A DNA stretch of 64,000 nucleotides from NCBI RefSeq assembly GCF_900188025.1, contig NZ_FZNO01000008.1, positions 116,765 through 180,764 of the forward strand, given 5' to 3'. Under the pieces are notes generated by a model. That model was not told the origin of the DNA. It saw only the letters and a program-made list of their open reading frames with translations, and ran no database searches. This stretch comes from Blastococcus mobilis. GTDB taxonomy: Bacteria > Actinomycetota > Actinomycetes > Mycobacteriales > Geodermatophilaceae. Below are positions 51,166 through 59,852 of this stretch, one piece after another; the first letter of the stretch is position 1; every line of letters begins with the position of its first letter. A program made the position numbers and the translations under genes.

Positions 51166-52809
51166 TCAGTGCGCGACGGCCTTCTCCGCACCGATGCCGG
51201 TGAAGGCACGCACCTCGAGTTCGGCGTTCTTGAGCTCGTCGGGCCGCTCCTTCGACAGCTTCGTGCCGAGCCAGCCCAGGAAGAACGAGAGCGGGATCGA
51301 CACCAGCCCGGGGTTGTTGAGCGGGAACCAGGCGAAGTCCACGTCCTGGATCAGCGAGGGGCTCTTCCCCGTCACCGGGTTCACCGGCGCACCGGAGACC
51401 ACCGGTGAGAAGAGGATCAGCCCGACGCAGGCGATCAGCCCGCCGTAGATCGACCACAGCGCGCCCTGGGTGGTGAACTTGTTCCAGAACAGCGTGTAGA
51501 GGATCGTCGGCAGGTTCGCCGAGGCCGCGACCGCGAAGGCCAGCGCCACCAGGAAGGCGATGTTGATGCCGGCCTGCAGCGCCAGGATGCCCAGTCCGAT
51601 GGAGACCGCACCGATCACCACCGCGGTGATCCGCGCGACGTGCACCTCCCCGCTGCCGGTCACCTGACCCTTCTTGATCACCGACGCGTAGACGTCGTGC
51701 GCGAACGACGCCGATGCGGTGATCGTCAGCCCGGCGACGACCGCGAGGATCGTCGCGAACGCCACTCCGGCGATGATGCCCAGGAGCACCGTGCCGCCGA
51801 GTTCGAAGGCCAGCAGCGGGGCGGCGGCGTTCACCGCACCCGGCGCACCGAGGATCGTCTCCGGGCCGACGAGGGCGCCGGCGCCGTAGCCGATGACCAG
51901 GCTGAACAGGTAGAAGATGCCGATCAGCCAGATGGCCCAGACCACCGACCGGCGGGCGTCCTTGGCCGTGGGCACGGTGTAGAAGCGCATCAGCACGTGC
52001 GGAAGACCCGCCGTCCCGAGCACGAGGGCGAGGCCGAGGGACACGAAGTCGAGCTTCGACGTGTCCGTTGCGCCATACTGCGCGCCGGGAGCGAGGACGT
52101 TGCGCCCCTCGACGGCGTTCTCCTGCGCGCCGCCGAGCAGCGCCGACAGGTTGAAGCCGTACTTGCCCAGCACCCAGACGGTCATCACGAAGGCGCCGAA
52201 GATCAGCAGTGTGGCCTTGATGATCTGCACGTACGTGGTGCCGCGCATGCCGCCGACCAGCACGTAGAAGATCATCAGCGCACCGACGGTCGTGACGACG
52301 ACGGCCTGCGCGGCCTCGCCGGTGACGCCCAGCAGCAGGGTGACCAGGCCGCCGGCGCCCGCCATCTGGGCCAGCAGGTAGAACAGCGAGATCACCAGGG
52401 TCGAGATCGCCGCCGCCATGCGGACCGGCCGCTGTCGCATCCGGAAGGCCAGGACGTCGGCCATCGTGTACCGGGCGGTGTTGCGCATGAGCTCCGCAAC
52501 CAGCAGGAGCGCGACCAGCCACGCCACCAGGAAGCCGATCGAGTACAGGAAGCCGTCGTAGCCGTAGACGGCGATGGCGCCGGTGATGCCGAGGAACGAG
52601 GCCGCGGAGAGATAGTCGCCCGCGATTGCCAGGCCGTTCTGCGTCCCGCTGATGTTGCGGCCCGCGGCGTAGTAGTCGGCAGCACTCTTGTTGCTGCGAC
52701 TGGCGCGGAACGTGATGACCAGCGTGATCAGGACGAAGCAGCCGAAGATCGAGATGTTGATGAGCGGCTCACCGATGGTGGCGCTCTCGGCGGCGAGAAG
52801 GTCAGACAC
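51166..52809 (-). CDS. actP: Sodium/acetate (solute) symporter, ActP type
   Basis: 547 residues, SSS family with about 13 TM helices. SRSNKSAADYYAAGRNISGTQNGLAIAGDYLSAASFLG-type start, then VGGMRGTTYVQIIKATLLIFGAF and GTAGLPHVLMRFYTVPTAKDARRSV are family motifs that match ActP/MctC monocarboxylate carriers. The gene is coupled to a DUF485 gene by an 8-base overlap, the usual arrangement for acetate permease (YjcH-ActP). GTG 52809 is the start used. It brings in acetate or a short-chain acid with Na+. Confidence 0.9.
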   Translation of the reverse strand: MSDLLAAESATIGEPLINISIFGCFVLITLVITFRASRSNKSAADYYAAGRNISGTQNGLAIAGDYLSAASFLGITGAIAVYGYDGFLYSIGFLVAWLVALLLVAELMRNTARYTMADVLAFRMRQRPVRMAAAISTLVISLFYLLAQMAGAGGLVTLLLGVTGEAAQAVVVTTVGALMIFYVLVGGMRGTTYVQIIKATLLIFGAFVMTVWVLGKYGFNLSALLGGAQENAVEGRNVLAPGAQYGATDTSKLDFVSLGLALVLGTAGLPHVLMRFYTVPTAKDARRSVVWAIWLIGIFYLFSLVIGYGAGALVGPETILGAPGAVNAAAPLLAFELGGTVLLGIIAGVAFATILAVVAGLTITASASFAHDVYASVIKKGQVTGSGEVHVARITAVVIGAVSIGLGILALQAGINIAFLVALAFAVAASANLPTILYTLFWNKFTTQGALWSIYGGLIACVGLILFSPVVSGAPVNPVTGKSPSLIQDVDFAWFPLNNPGLVSIPLSFFLGWLGTKLSKERPDELKNAELEVRAFTGIGAEKAVAH

Positions 52810-53191
52810 GGGTCGCCCCCTCGGTGTCGGTGGTGGCGGCACCGGCCGTGCGGTACTCGTGGTGCTCGAGGCGCTCGCGCATCTCGTCGGAGATCGGGTC
52901 GGTGCGCCTGTTGGCGTGCGCCACGTAGAGGTGCGTGATCGCGAACGTGGTCACGAACTGCGCCAGGCCGAGCAGGAGCCCGAGGTTCACGTTGCCGAAG
53001 ACCCTGGTGGCCATGAGATCGGGCGCGTACGTGGAGAGCAGCACGTAGAGCAGGTACCAGGCGAAGAACGCGAACGTCATCGGGAACGCGAACGCGCGGA
53101 ACCGCTTCTTGAGGTCCACGAACTCAGGAGAGTTCTGGGCCCCCAGGTACTCCTCGGGCGTCAGTAGCCGTCGTTCGTTCGGTTCGCTCAC
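52802..53191 (-). CDS. DUF485 membrane protein (YjcH-like)
   Basis: 129 residues with two TM helices (about 35-58 and 70-95). FVDLKKRFRAFAFPMTFAFFAWYLLYVLLSTYAPDLM matches the DUF485 start, and FVTTFAITHLYVAHANRR its end. It is probably an accessory of the symporter encoded next. GTG 53191 has GGAGAG 6 bases upstream. Confidence 0.9.
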   Translation of the reverse strand: MSEPNERRLLTPEEYLGAQNSPEFVDLKKRFRAFAFPMTFAFFAWYLLYVLLSTYAPDLMATRVFGNVNLGLLLGLAQFVTTFAITHLYVAHANRRTDPISDEMRERLEHHEYRTAGAATTDTEGATRV

Positions 53192-53345
53192 GGGGCACTC
53201 TCCGGTCGGTGCGGGGCGGCCAGCAAGGGATGTGACCGCCATCACTGTAATTGCAACCGACCGGGGCCGGAGGTCGCAAACCGACGACGGGCGTCGCGAG
53301 AACGCTCGATACCCGGAACGCCCGCGTAACGCAGCCGCTGTGGGC

Positions 53346-53501
53346 TCACTCCGGGAGGAGCTCCGCGCCGCACGACGGGCAGATCGTCGGCGGGTCCTCG
53401 TCGGCCAGCCGCCCACAGGCCTGGCACACCCGCCGTAGCCAGCACGCGGGGTCCCCGCCGTCGTCCTCCGGTTCGCCACGAGGCCTGCCGGTCTCGGTCA
53501 T
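53346..53501 (-). CDS. 51-residue zinc-ribbon protein
   Basis: A very short gene from ATG 53501 to TGA. Cysteines form C26-x2-C29 and C41-x2-C44 (RVCQACGRLADEDP, ICPSCGAELLPE), a rubredoxin/zinc-ribbon type knuckle pair. The N-terminal 20 residues are acidic and flexible. It is likely real because of the two CxxC knuckles at the proper spacing, but no Shine-Dalgarno is obvious. Function unknown; such ribbons bind nucleic acid or proteins. Confidence 0.55.
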   Translation of the reverse strand: MTETGRPRGEPEDDGGDPACWLRRVCQACGRLADEDPPTICPSCGAELLPE

Positions 53502-53568
53502 GCGACCGTCCTACCGCAGACCGGGGCAGGACGCGCGGCTCCCCCGTGGCCGCGATCACCGCCTGAGT

Positions 53569-53633
53569 CCCACGAGATCTGCACACTCGTGCCCATCAGC
53601 ACCTGATGGCCGCGAGCGTGCAGATCTCGCGGG
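53569..53633. repeat. Long imperfect palindrome, 31-base arms
   Basis: 53569-53599 and 53603-53633 are complementary over 31 bases with four mismatches and a 3-base loop. The arms contain CGAGATCTGCAC and CCATCAG. Its size and tight loop suggest a dispersed palindromic repeat rather than a simple terminator, because it sits between divergent genes (53501 minus and 53674 plus). Confidence 0.7.
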
Positions 53634-53673
53634 TCGTTGCTCGCTTTTCACGAGCAGCACAGGTTCGGCTGGG

Positions 53674-54891
53674 ATGCTGGGGAGCGTGCCGTCCCACGTA
53701 CTCCGCCGCACCGCCCTGACCGCCGCCGTCCTCGCCGGGCCCCTGGGTTGGGTGACCGCCGCCGCCTGGGGCCTGCCCACGGCACTCGGCGCGCACCGCC
53801 GTCGGCTCCGCCCGGTGGTGGCCGGCTCCCCGCACTTCGCCGACGGCAAGTTCCACAACACGATGGAGACCCCGGCCCTCCCGCCGGCCAACGCCCGCAA
53901 GGGGATGCTCCGGCAGCTGCACGAGGATCGGCACGTCGGCCTGCCCGGTGGTCCGATCCCCCTCGCGCACGCCGAGCTGCCCGCCGAGGCGGCCGAACTC
54001 GCGGTGACCTGGTTCGGGCACGCCAGCGCCCTGCTGGAGGTCGACGGGCAGCGGGTCCTGGTCGACCCAGTGTGGGGGGATCGGGTGTCCCCGTCCCCGG
54101 TGTTCGGGCCCGCGCGGCTGCACCCAGCACCGGTGCCGCTGGCCGAGGTCCCCCCGGTGGACGCCGTGCTGATCTCCCACGACCACTACGACCACCTCGA
54201 CCTGCCGACGGTGCGGGCACTGACGGCCTCGCAGACCGCGCCGTTCGTCGTCCCCCTCGGCATCGGCGAGCACCTGCGCATGTGGGGTGTACCCGACGAC
54301 CGCATCGTGGAGCTGGACTGGGACGAGAGCACGACCGTCGGCGCCCTGACGCTGACCTGCACGGAGGCCCGGCACTTCTCCGGCCGCTTCTTCTCGCGGG
54401 ACACCACGCTGTGGGCCTCCTGGGCGGTCACCGGCCCGCGGCACCAGGTCTTCTTCGGAGGGGACACCGGCTACACGCCCGCCTTCGCCGGGATCGGCGC
54501 CCGCCTCGGCCCGTTCGACCTGACGCTGCTCCCGATCGGCGCCTACAACGACGCCTGGCACTTCGTCCACCTGGACCCGGAGGAAGCCGTCCGCGCCCAC
54601 GGGGACCTCGGCGGAGGGGTGCTCCTGCCCATCCACTGGGCCACGTTCAACCTGGCGTTCCACCCCTGGGCCGAGCCGGTGCAGCGCCTGCTGGCCGCCG
54701 CCCGGCGGGTAGGGGCGCAGGTCGTCGTCCCGCGGCCGGGGCAGCGGATCGACGTCCTGGACCCGCCGGCGGTCACCGACTGGTGGTCGGCGGTCGGATC
54801 GGGGGCCCCGGCCGACGACGACGCGGTCCCGACCAGCCCCGTCGGGGCGCGGACGGCGGTCCAGCGCCTGCTCGGCCGGTCCGCGGACTGA
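53674..54891 (+). CDS. Metallo-beta-lactamase-fold hydrolase (UlaG/NAPE-PLD-like)
   Basis: 405 residues. An N-terminal hydrophobic segment (about residues 13-30) may anchor or export it. The fold shows VTWFGHASALLEVDGQRVLVDPVWGDR, the zinc motif SHDHYDHLD, a later His in EARHFSG, an Asp in FFGGDTGYTPAF and a final His in LLPIHWATFNLAFH. These match the NAPE-PLD/UlaG group, which hydrolyse phosphodiesters or lactones. ATG 53674 follows a -10-like CAGGTT (53660-53665); a GTG at 53686 is an alternative start. Confidence 0.88.
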   Translation: MLGSVPSHVLRRTALTAAVLAGPLGWVTAAAWGLPTALGAHRRRLRPVVAGSPHFADGKFHNTMETPALPPANARKGMLRQLHEDRHVGLPGGPIPLAHAELPAEAAELAVTWFGHASALLEVDGQRVLVDPVWGDRVSPSPVFGPARLHPAPVPLAEVPPVDAVLISHDHYDHLDLPTVRALTASQTAPFVVPLGIGEHLRMWGVPDDRIVELDWDESTTVGALTLTCTEARHFSGRFFSRDTTLWASWAVTGPRHQVFFGGDTGYTPAFAGIGARLGPFDLTLLPIGAYNDAWHFVHLDPEEAVRAHGDLGGGVLLPIHWATFNLAFHPWAEPVQRLLAAARRVGAQVVVPRPGQRIDVLDPPAVTDWWSAVGSGAPADDDAVPTSPVGARTAVQRLLGRSAD

Positions 54892-54893
54892 GC

Positions 54894-55763
54894 TCAGCGC
54901 AGCAGCTTGGACATCCGCCGGTCGGCGAGCGGCTTGCCGCCGGTCTGACAGGTCGGGCAGTACTGCAGCGAGGTGTCGGCGAAGCTGACCTCGCGGACGG
55001 TGTCGCCGCAGACCGGGCACGGCAGGCCGGTGCGGGCGTGCACCTGGAGTCCCGAGCGCTTCTCGCCCTTCATCGTGGCCGCCTTCTGGCCCTGCTGACG
55101 GTCGAGCGCGTCGGTGAGCGTGGCCCGCATCGCGTCGAAGAGACGGACCAGTTCGTCGTCCTTGAGCTTGTCCGCGCCCTTGAACGGTGAGAGCCGCGCA
55201 GCATGCAGGATCTCGTCGGAGTAGGCGTTGCCGATGCCGGCGATCAGCGTCTGGTCGGTGAGCGCACCCTTGAGCTGGCCGCTGCGGCCGGCCATGAGGG
55301 CAGCGAACAGCTCACGGTCGACCTCGAGGGCGTCGGGTCCGAGGCGGGCGATGCCCGGCACCTCGGACGGTGAGCGGACCACGTAGACCGCGAGCCCCTT
55401 GCGGGTGCCCTGCTCGGTGAGGTCGAACCCGTTAGGCGGCGTCCCGTCTTTCGATTCAAGGTGCACGCGCAGCGCCAGCGGGCCCTTGCCCGGCTTGGGT
55501 GGGGCGGTCGGCAGCCCGGTGCGCCAGTGCAGCCAGCCCGCGCGAGCCAGGTGGACGACCAGGTGCAGGCCGGAGACGTCGAGGTCGAGGAACTTGCCGT
55601 GCCGGCTCGCACCGGCGATCTCCAGGCCGCCGAGCGCGCTCAGCGGCGGATCGAAGGTCTTGATCGCCTGCACCGACGCCAGATCGGCTCGCGCGAGCAC
55701 GTGGCCGACGGCGTTCTCGCGGAGGAACGCGGCCAGCGCCTCCACCTCTGGCAACTCGGGCAC
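54894..55763 (-). CDS. Fpg/Nei-family DNA glycosylase
   Basis: 289 residues. After the start comes PELPEVE, giving the catalytic Pro2 and Glu3. Lys57 (SRHGKFLDL) and the H2TH region (LIAGIGNAYSDEILHAARLSPF) follow, and a C-terminal zinc finger has CPVC and CPTC pairs (VSFADTSLQYCPTCQ). It excises oxidised bases and nicks the strand. Whether it acts on 8-oxoG (Fpg) or pyrimidines (Nei) is not clear. GTG 55763 is fixed by the need for Pro at position 2; a longer reading cannot be active. It is 2 bases from the convergent hydrolase gene. Confidence 0.92.
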   Translation of the reverse strand: MPELPEVEALAAFLRENAVGHVLARADLASVQAIKTFDPPLSALGGLEIAGASRHGKFLDLDVSGLHLVVHLARAGWLHWRTGLPTAPPKPGKGPLALRVHLESKDGTPPNGFDLTEQGTRKGLAVYVVRSPSEVPGIARLGPDALEVDRELFAALMAGRSGQLKGALTDQTLIAGIGNAYSDEILHAARLSPFKGADKLKDDELVRLFDAMRATLTDALDRQQGQKAATMKGEKRSGLQVHARTGLPCPVCGDTVREVSFADTSLQYCPTCQTGGKPLADRRMSKLLR

Positions 55764-55933
55764 CCGGCCATGATCCACGCATCCCTCGCCCGCGGGGGCC
55801 GAAGTGGCCACTTCGGCCGTTCGAAGGGCCCGATCGGGTGCCCCCCCCGAGGGTGCGAGAGCCGCTCCGGACGCGGATCACGCGCAACCTACCTACGCTC
55901 GGGCGGTGCCCTCCGCGCCGCTGTGGTTCGACC

Positions 55934-57166
55934 GTGCAGCCTGACCAGACCAGGCGCCTCGAACCCGGAGCGCGGACGCGGACAGCTCGCGCCGTGCTGT
56001 GGCCACTGGCCGTCGGATCGCTGATCCACCTGCTCGTCCGCTCGGCCACGGGGACCGCCTCCGACCTGGCGATCCTCTGGCGCAGCGGCGCCAGCCTGGC
56101 CGACGGCGGGCCGCTGTACGACTCGGACCTGGAGTTCATCTACCCGCCGCTGGCCGGCTGGCTGCTCGCACCGCTGGGCCTGCTCCCCTTCCGCGACGCG
56201 GTGGTCGTCGTCGTGGTGGCCGGGATGGCCGCCGTGGTCGCCGCGACGGTACTGCTGCTGCGCCTGGTCGGAGTCCGCGCGGACTCCGCCGTCCTGCCCG
56301 GGGTGCTCCTGCTGCTCGCCCACAGCCGGCCCCTGATGGGACTGCTGGACCAGGGCAACGTCGACACCGTTCTCCTGCTCGCCGAGGCCGGCGTCATCGC
56401 CCTGCTCCTGGCCCGCCACGACGTCTGGGCCGGTGCCCTGCTCGGCACGGTGTGCGCGGTCAAGCCCACCCTGATCCCGGTCGTACTGGCCCTCGTCGTC
56501 CTGGGGCGGGGACGGGCCCTGCTCGCGGCGGCGGTCAGCGGAACGGTGCTCACCGTGCTCGGGCTGCTGACCGTGCCGGACCGCGACGTGTTCTTCACCG
56601 GCGTCCTGCCGCTGCTCGCCGGGGGCAATCGCGACCAGCTGGCCCCCTTCAACCGGTCGATCCACGGCGCCGCCGTCGAGCTCGGGCTGCCGGCCTGGCT
56701 GGACGCGGGGCTGCGGGTGGCCGCGTTCGCCGTGGCGTGCTGGGTCGCCTGGCGCCGGCGGTCGGGCCCCATGGCACCGCTGGAGGTCGTGCCCCTGCTC
56801 ATGCTGGGCACCCTGCTGGCCTCCTCCTTCACCTGGGCCAACTACGGCATCTACCTGCTGCCGCTCCTGGTGACCGTGGGCCGGCGGGACAGCCTGGTGC
56901 GCACGTGGCCGGCGTGGACCGGGGTGTACCTGTTCGCCACCCAGGACGCCTGGCACGTGGAGGACCTGGCCGAACTGCCCGACACGCTGCTGCGCCTGCT
57001 GCCGCTGTGGGGCTGGCTGCTGCTGCTCGGCGCCTGTGCCGTGGCCGCGCACCGGTCCAGCACCGGTCGGGGTGGCGCCGAGCCAGGACCACGCGCCGAC
57101 GCGGAGATCGCCCGCATCATGACGGCGGAGTCCCCACGACGAGGCAGCGCTGCCTCCTCCCGGTGA
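55934..57166 (+). CDS. GT87-family (DUF2029) membrane glycosyltransferase
   Basis: 410 residues with about ten TM helices. The motifs LAILWRSGASLADGGPLYD and FIYPPLAGWLLAPL near the N-terminus (the Asp and the YPP sequence) and LDQGNVDTVLLLAEAG, plus AVKPTLIPVVLALVV, are typical of GT-C mannosyltransferases of the GT87 family. These use polyprenyl-phosphate-mannose to build cell-envelope glycans and lipomannan in actinobacteria. GTG 55934 is used. Acceptor unknown. Confidence 0.85.
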   Translation: MQPDQTRRLEPGARTRTARAVLWPLAVGSLIHLLVRSATGTASDLAILWRSGASLADGGPLYDSDLEFIYPPLAGWLLAPLGLLPFRDAVVVVVVAGMAAVVAATVLLLRLVGVRADSAVLPGVLLLLAHSRPLMGLLDQGNVDTVLLLAEAGVIALLLARHDVWAGALLGTVCAVKPTLIPVVLALVVLGRGRALLAAAVSGTVLTVLGLLTVPDRDVFFTGVLPLLAGGNRDQLAPFNRSIHGAAVELGLPAWLDAGLRVAAFAVACWVAWRRRSGPMAPLEVVPLLMLGTLLASSFTWANYGIYLLPLLVTVGRRDSLVRTWPAWTGVYLFATQDAWHVEDLAELPDTLLRLLPLWGWLLLLGACAVAAHRSSTGRGGAEPGPRADAEIARIMTAESPRRGSAASSR

Positions 57167-57243
57167 TCCCACGGCAGCACACCGGCCACCGGACCGGCGC
57201 CGCGCCCCGACATCCCCGGATCAGGAGACTCCTGGCCCGAGAC

Positions 57244-57260
57244 CCCGCCGTTCAGGCGGG
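57244..57260. terminator. Hairpin over the malic-enzyme stop codon
   Basis: CCCGCC (57244-57249) and GGCGGG (57255-57260) with a 5-base loop; the stop of the minus-strand malic enzyme gene lies within it. Located in the convergent gap after the GT87 gene. Confidence 0.4.
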
Positions 57261-58754
57261 CGTGCTCTCGATCCCGGTCACCTCGGCGGTCGCCCCCGGC
57301 TCGTGACGGGCCTGGTCGGCGACGGCGGCCGCGACCGCGCTGGCGACCTCGGGGTCGAAGACGCTGGGGATGATGTAGTTCGCGTTCAACTGGTCGTCCC
57401 GGACGACACGGGCCAGCGCATCGGCCGCGGCCAGGAGCATCCCGTCGCTGATCTCGGTGGCGCGGGCGTCGAGCAGCCCCCGGAAGACGCCCGGGAACGC
57501 GAGCACGTTGTTGATCTGGTTGGGCAGGTCCGAGCGGCCGGACGCCACGATCGTCGCGTGCTGCCGGGCCCGCACCGGGTCCACTTCCGGCGTCGGGTTG
57601 GCCATCGGGAAGACGACGGCGTGCTCGTTCATGCGCTCGAGGTCCTCGACCGCCAGCACGTTGCCCGCGCTGACGCCGATGAAGACGTCGGCACCCTCGA
57701 GCGCATCGGGCAGCTCGCCACGCACGCACGACGGGTTCGTCCGCCGGGCCAGCTCGAGCTTGGCCGGGGGCAGCCGGTCGTCGTCGGGGGACAGGATGCC
57801 CTCGCGGTCCCAGACGAGCACCTGCCCGGCGCCTGCCTTCAGCAGCAGGTGCACGATCGCCGTCCCGGCCGCGCCACCGCCGGCGACGACGATCTTCACG
57901 TCGGTCAACTGCTTGTCGACCACCCGCAACGCGTTCTTCAGCGCGGCCAGCGCGACGATCGCCGTCCCGTGCTGGTCGTCGTGGAAGACCGGGATGTCGA
58001 GCCTCTCCCGCAGACGCGCCTCGATCTCGAAGCATCGCGGCGCGGCGATGTCCTCGAGGTTGATGCCTCCGAAGCCAGGGGCGATCAGCTCGACCGTGCG
58101 CACGATCTCGTCGACGTCCTGGGTGTCCAGGCAGATCGGCCAGGCGTCGATGTCGGCGAACCGCTTGAACAGCGCCGCCTTGCCCTCCATGACCGGCATC
58201 GCCGCACCCGGCCCGATGTCACCGAGGCCCAGGACGGCGGAGCCGTCGGTGACGACGGCGACGGTGTTGCCCTTGATCGTCAGCCGGCGGACGTCCTCCG
58301 GGTGGTCGGCCAGCGCCAGGCAGACCCGCGCCACGCCGGGGGTGTAGGCCATCGAGAGGTCGTCGCGAGTCTTCAACGGAACCTTGGAGGCGACCTCGAG
58401 CTTGCCCCCGAGGTGCAGCAGGAACGTCCGGTCGCTGACCTTGCGGACGGTGACGCCGGGGACGTTGCGCAGCGCCTCGACCATCTCTTCCGAGTGACTG
58501 GCGTCGGCGGCCGAGCAGGTCACGTCGACGGTCAGTCCGTCGGAGCGCGAGTCGACGACGTCGATGGCGGTCACGGCGCCACCGGCTTCTCCCACCGCGG
58601 TGGCGATCCGCCCGATGCTGGCCGGATCCCCGTCAGAGGTGAGCCGGACCGTGATCGAGTAGGACGCGGAGGTCACCGGTCCCCGGGGGACGGCGGCGGG
58701 CTCACCCAGTGCGGTGTCGTCGGCTCCGGCGGACGGCGCGATATCAGTGCTCAT
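57252..58754 (-). CDS. NAD-dependent malic enzyme with N-terminal ACT domain
   Basis: 500 residues. Residues about 30-105 form an ACT-type regulatory domain (SYSITVRLTSDGDPASIGRIATAVGEAGG). The catalytic part has LSMAYTPGVARVC, VTDGSAVLGLGDIGPGAAMPVMEGKAALFK, INLEDIAAPRCFEIE, VFHDDQHGTAIV and a Rossmann motif VVAGGGAAGTAI. It decarboxylates malate to pyruvate. The ACT domain suggests allosteric control by a small molecule, often an amino acid. It starts 40 bases after the SRPBCC gene and may have its own promoter. Confidence 0.94.
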   Translation of the reverse strand: MSTDIAPSAGADDTALGEPAAVPRGPVTSASYSITVRLTSDGDPASIGRIATAVGEAGGAVTAIDVVDSRSDGLTVDVTCSAADASHSEEMVEALRNVPGVTVRKVSDRTFLLHLGGKLEVASKVPLKTRDDLSMAYTPGVARVCLALADHPEDVRRLTIKGNTVAVVTDGSAVLGLGDIGPGAAMPVMEGKAALFKRFADIDAWPICLDTQDVDEIVRTVELIAPGFGGINLEDIAAPRCFEIEARLRERLDIPVFHDDQHGTAIVALAALKNALRVVDKQLTDVKIVVAGGGAAGTAIVHLLLKAGAGQVLVWDREGILSPDDDRLPPAKLELARRTNPSCVRGELPDALEGADVFIGVSAGNVLAVEDLERMNEHAVVFPMANPTPEVDPVRARQHATIVASGRSDLPNQINNVLAFPGVFRGLLDARATEISDGMLLAAADALARVVRDDQLNANYIIPSVFDPEVASAVAAAVADQARHEPGATAEVTGIESTPA

Positions 58755-58794
58755 GACGAGGCCATGCTCTCACTGGTAGCCGCCCGTGGTCGGG

Positions 58795-59235
58795 TCAACC
58801 GGCCGGGCGAGAGGCGTGACCTTCAGCTCTTGCCTTGAGCCCAGCGCAGAATTGGCGGAAGGACGGGTTGAGGTCCGGGGTGCTGCGCCCGAGCACCCAG
58901 GCGAGCGGGCCCGAGTGGTCCTCGCGCACGGTGAGCACGGTTCCGCCGCCCTCCACGGCGTCCAGCGCGTACGTGCGCTCGATCACGGCGAGCCCGAACG
59001 GGAGACCGGCACGCCAGCGCATGACCTCCTGCGGGCGGATCTCGGTGACGGTCGCCGAGAACGGGCGGTTGCGGATCATGGTCGCGTAGACGGTGAGCGG
59101 CTCGCCGAGGGCGACCCGACCCTCGACGCGGTCCACCCCGGAGTCCCAGTCCCGCCAGCCGCCCACGTCGGTGAGCAGAGCCCACACCTCGGCGGGGCTC
59201 GCGTCGATCCGGGTACCGGCCTCGAAGCACCTCAC
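58795..59235 (-). CDS. SRPBCC-family protein
   Basis: 146 residues with the START-like pattern FEAGTRIDASPAEVWALLTDVGGWRDWDSGVDRVEG, a middle VTEIRPQEVMRWRAGLP and the long C-terminal helix LNPSFRQFCAGLKARAEG. Members bind hydrophobic ligands or act as cyclases. The start is taken as GTG 59235. Same strand as malic enzyme and DUF309; a functional tie is not evident. Confidence 0.82.
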   Translation of the reverse strand: MRCFEAGTRIDASPAEVWALLTDVGGWRDWDSGVDRVEGRVALGEPLTVYATMIRNRPFSATVTEIRPQEVMRWRAGLPFGLAVIERTYALDAVEGGGTVLTVREDHSGPLAWVLGRSTPDLNPSFRQFCAGLKARAEGHASRPAG

Positions 59236-59275
59236 TCCGGCAGTGTGCGCCGGACGGTGGCGTACGGCCAGGGCG

Positions 59276-59746
59276 TCAGGCGCGCAGCCGGGGCGGGCGG
59301 AGGTCCAGCGCACGCCCGGCCGCGGCCGCCGAGGCCAGTCCCCGCGCCCAGGTCCGGAGCGCCGCGACCCCGATCCCGTGCGGGGGCTCGGCCGCGTACG
59401 GCGCGATGTTCCCCGCCCCGCGCTCCAGCAGCGTCGCCGCGCCCCTGCTGTTCCCGCGGGCGGCGTGGGTGAGCCCGACGGCGAGCTGGGCCAGCCCGCG
59501 CCACAGCTGACGCTCACTCTCCGGCGCGGATTTCCAGGCATCCTCGAGCACCTCGTGGGCGTGGAAGGGGCGACCGGCGTCCAGCAGCTCCTGCGCCTCG
59601 GCCAGTGCCCGGTCCGGCGGGCGGACGACGCCCTCCGGCGCCCGCTCCTCGCCCACCGCGCCGTAGGGCAGCGGCCGGCCCAGGGCGTCGCGGGGGCGGG
59701 CGTTGCGCGCCCGCCCCGCCGGGTCGCGGTCCCGCTCGGTGCTCAC
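59276..59746 (-). CDS. DUF309 family protein
   Basis: 156 residues. The DUF309 core is AQELLDAGRPFHAHEVLEDAWKSAPESERQLWRGLAQLAVGLTHAARGN with the conserved FHAHEVLE and LWRGLAQLAVG. It is a small helical protein with TPR-like hairpins; function unknown. GTG 59746 is preceded on the minus strand by CAGACT at 59753-59758, 6 bases away, so probably leaderless. Confidence 0.85.
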   Translation of the reverse strand: MSTERDRDPAGRARNARPRDALGRPLPYGAVGEERAPEGVVRPPDRALAEAQELLDAGRPFHAHEVLEDAWKSAPESERQLWRGLAQLAVGLTHAARGNSRGAATLLERGAGNIAPYAAEPPHGIGVAALRTWARGLASAAAAGRALDLRPPRLRA

Positions 59747-59852
59747 CGGCCCAGTCTGCCCCGGCAGATGGCCGACGACCGATGCATCCGCGGCACCCGG
59801 GCCCCGGGAAGGAGGGGTGACAGGCAGTTCCGTCCCAGGAAGGAATCCCCCC

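Noticed and set aside
55945..55985. T-arm-like sequence GGTTCGAGG on the minus strand suggesting a tRNA
   Set aside because: No acceptor, D or anticodon arm can be folded around it and it lies within the GT87 coding region.
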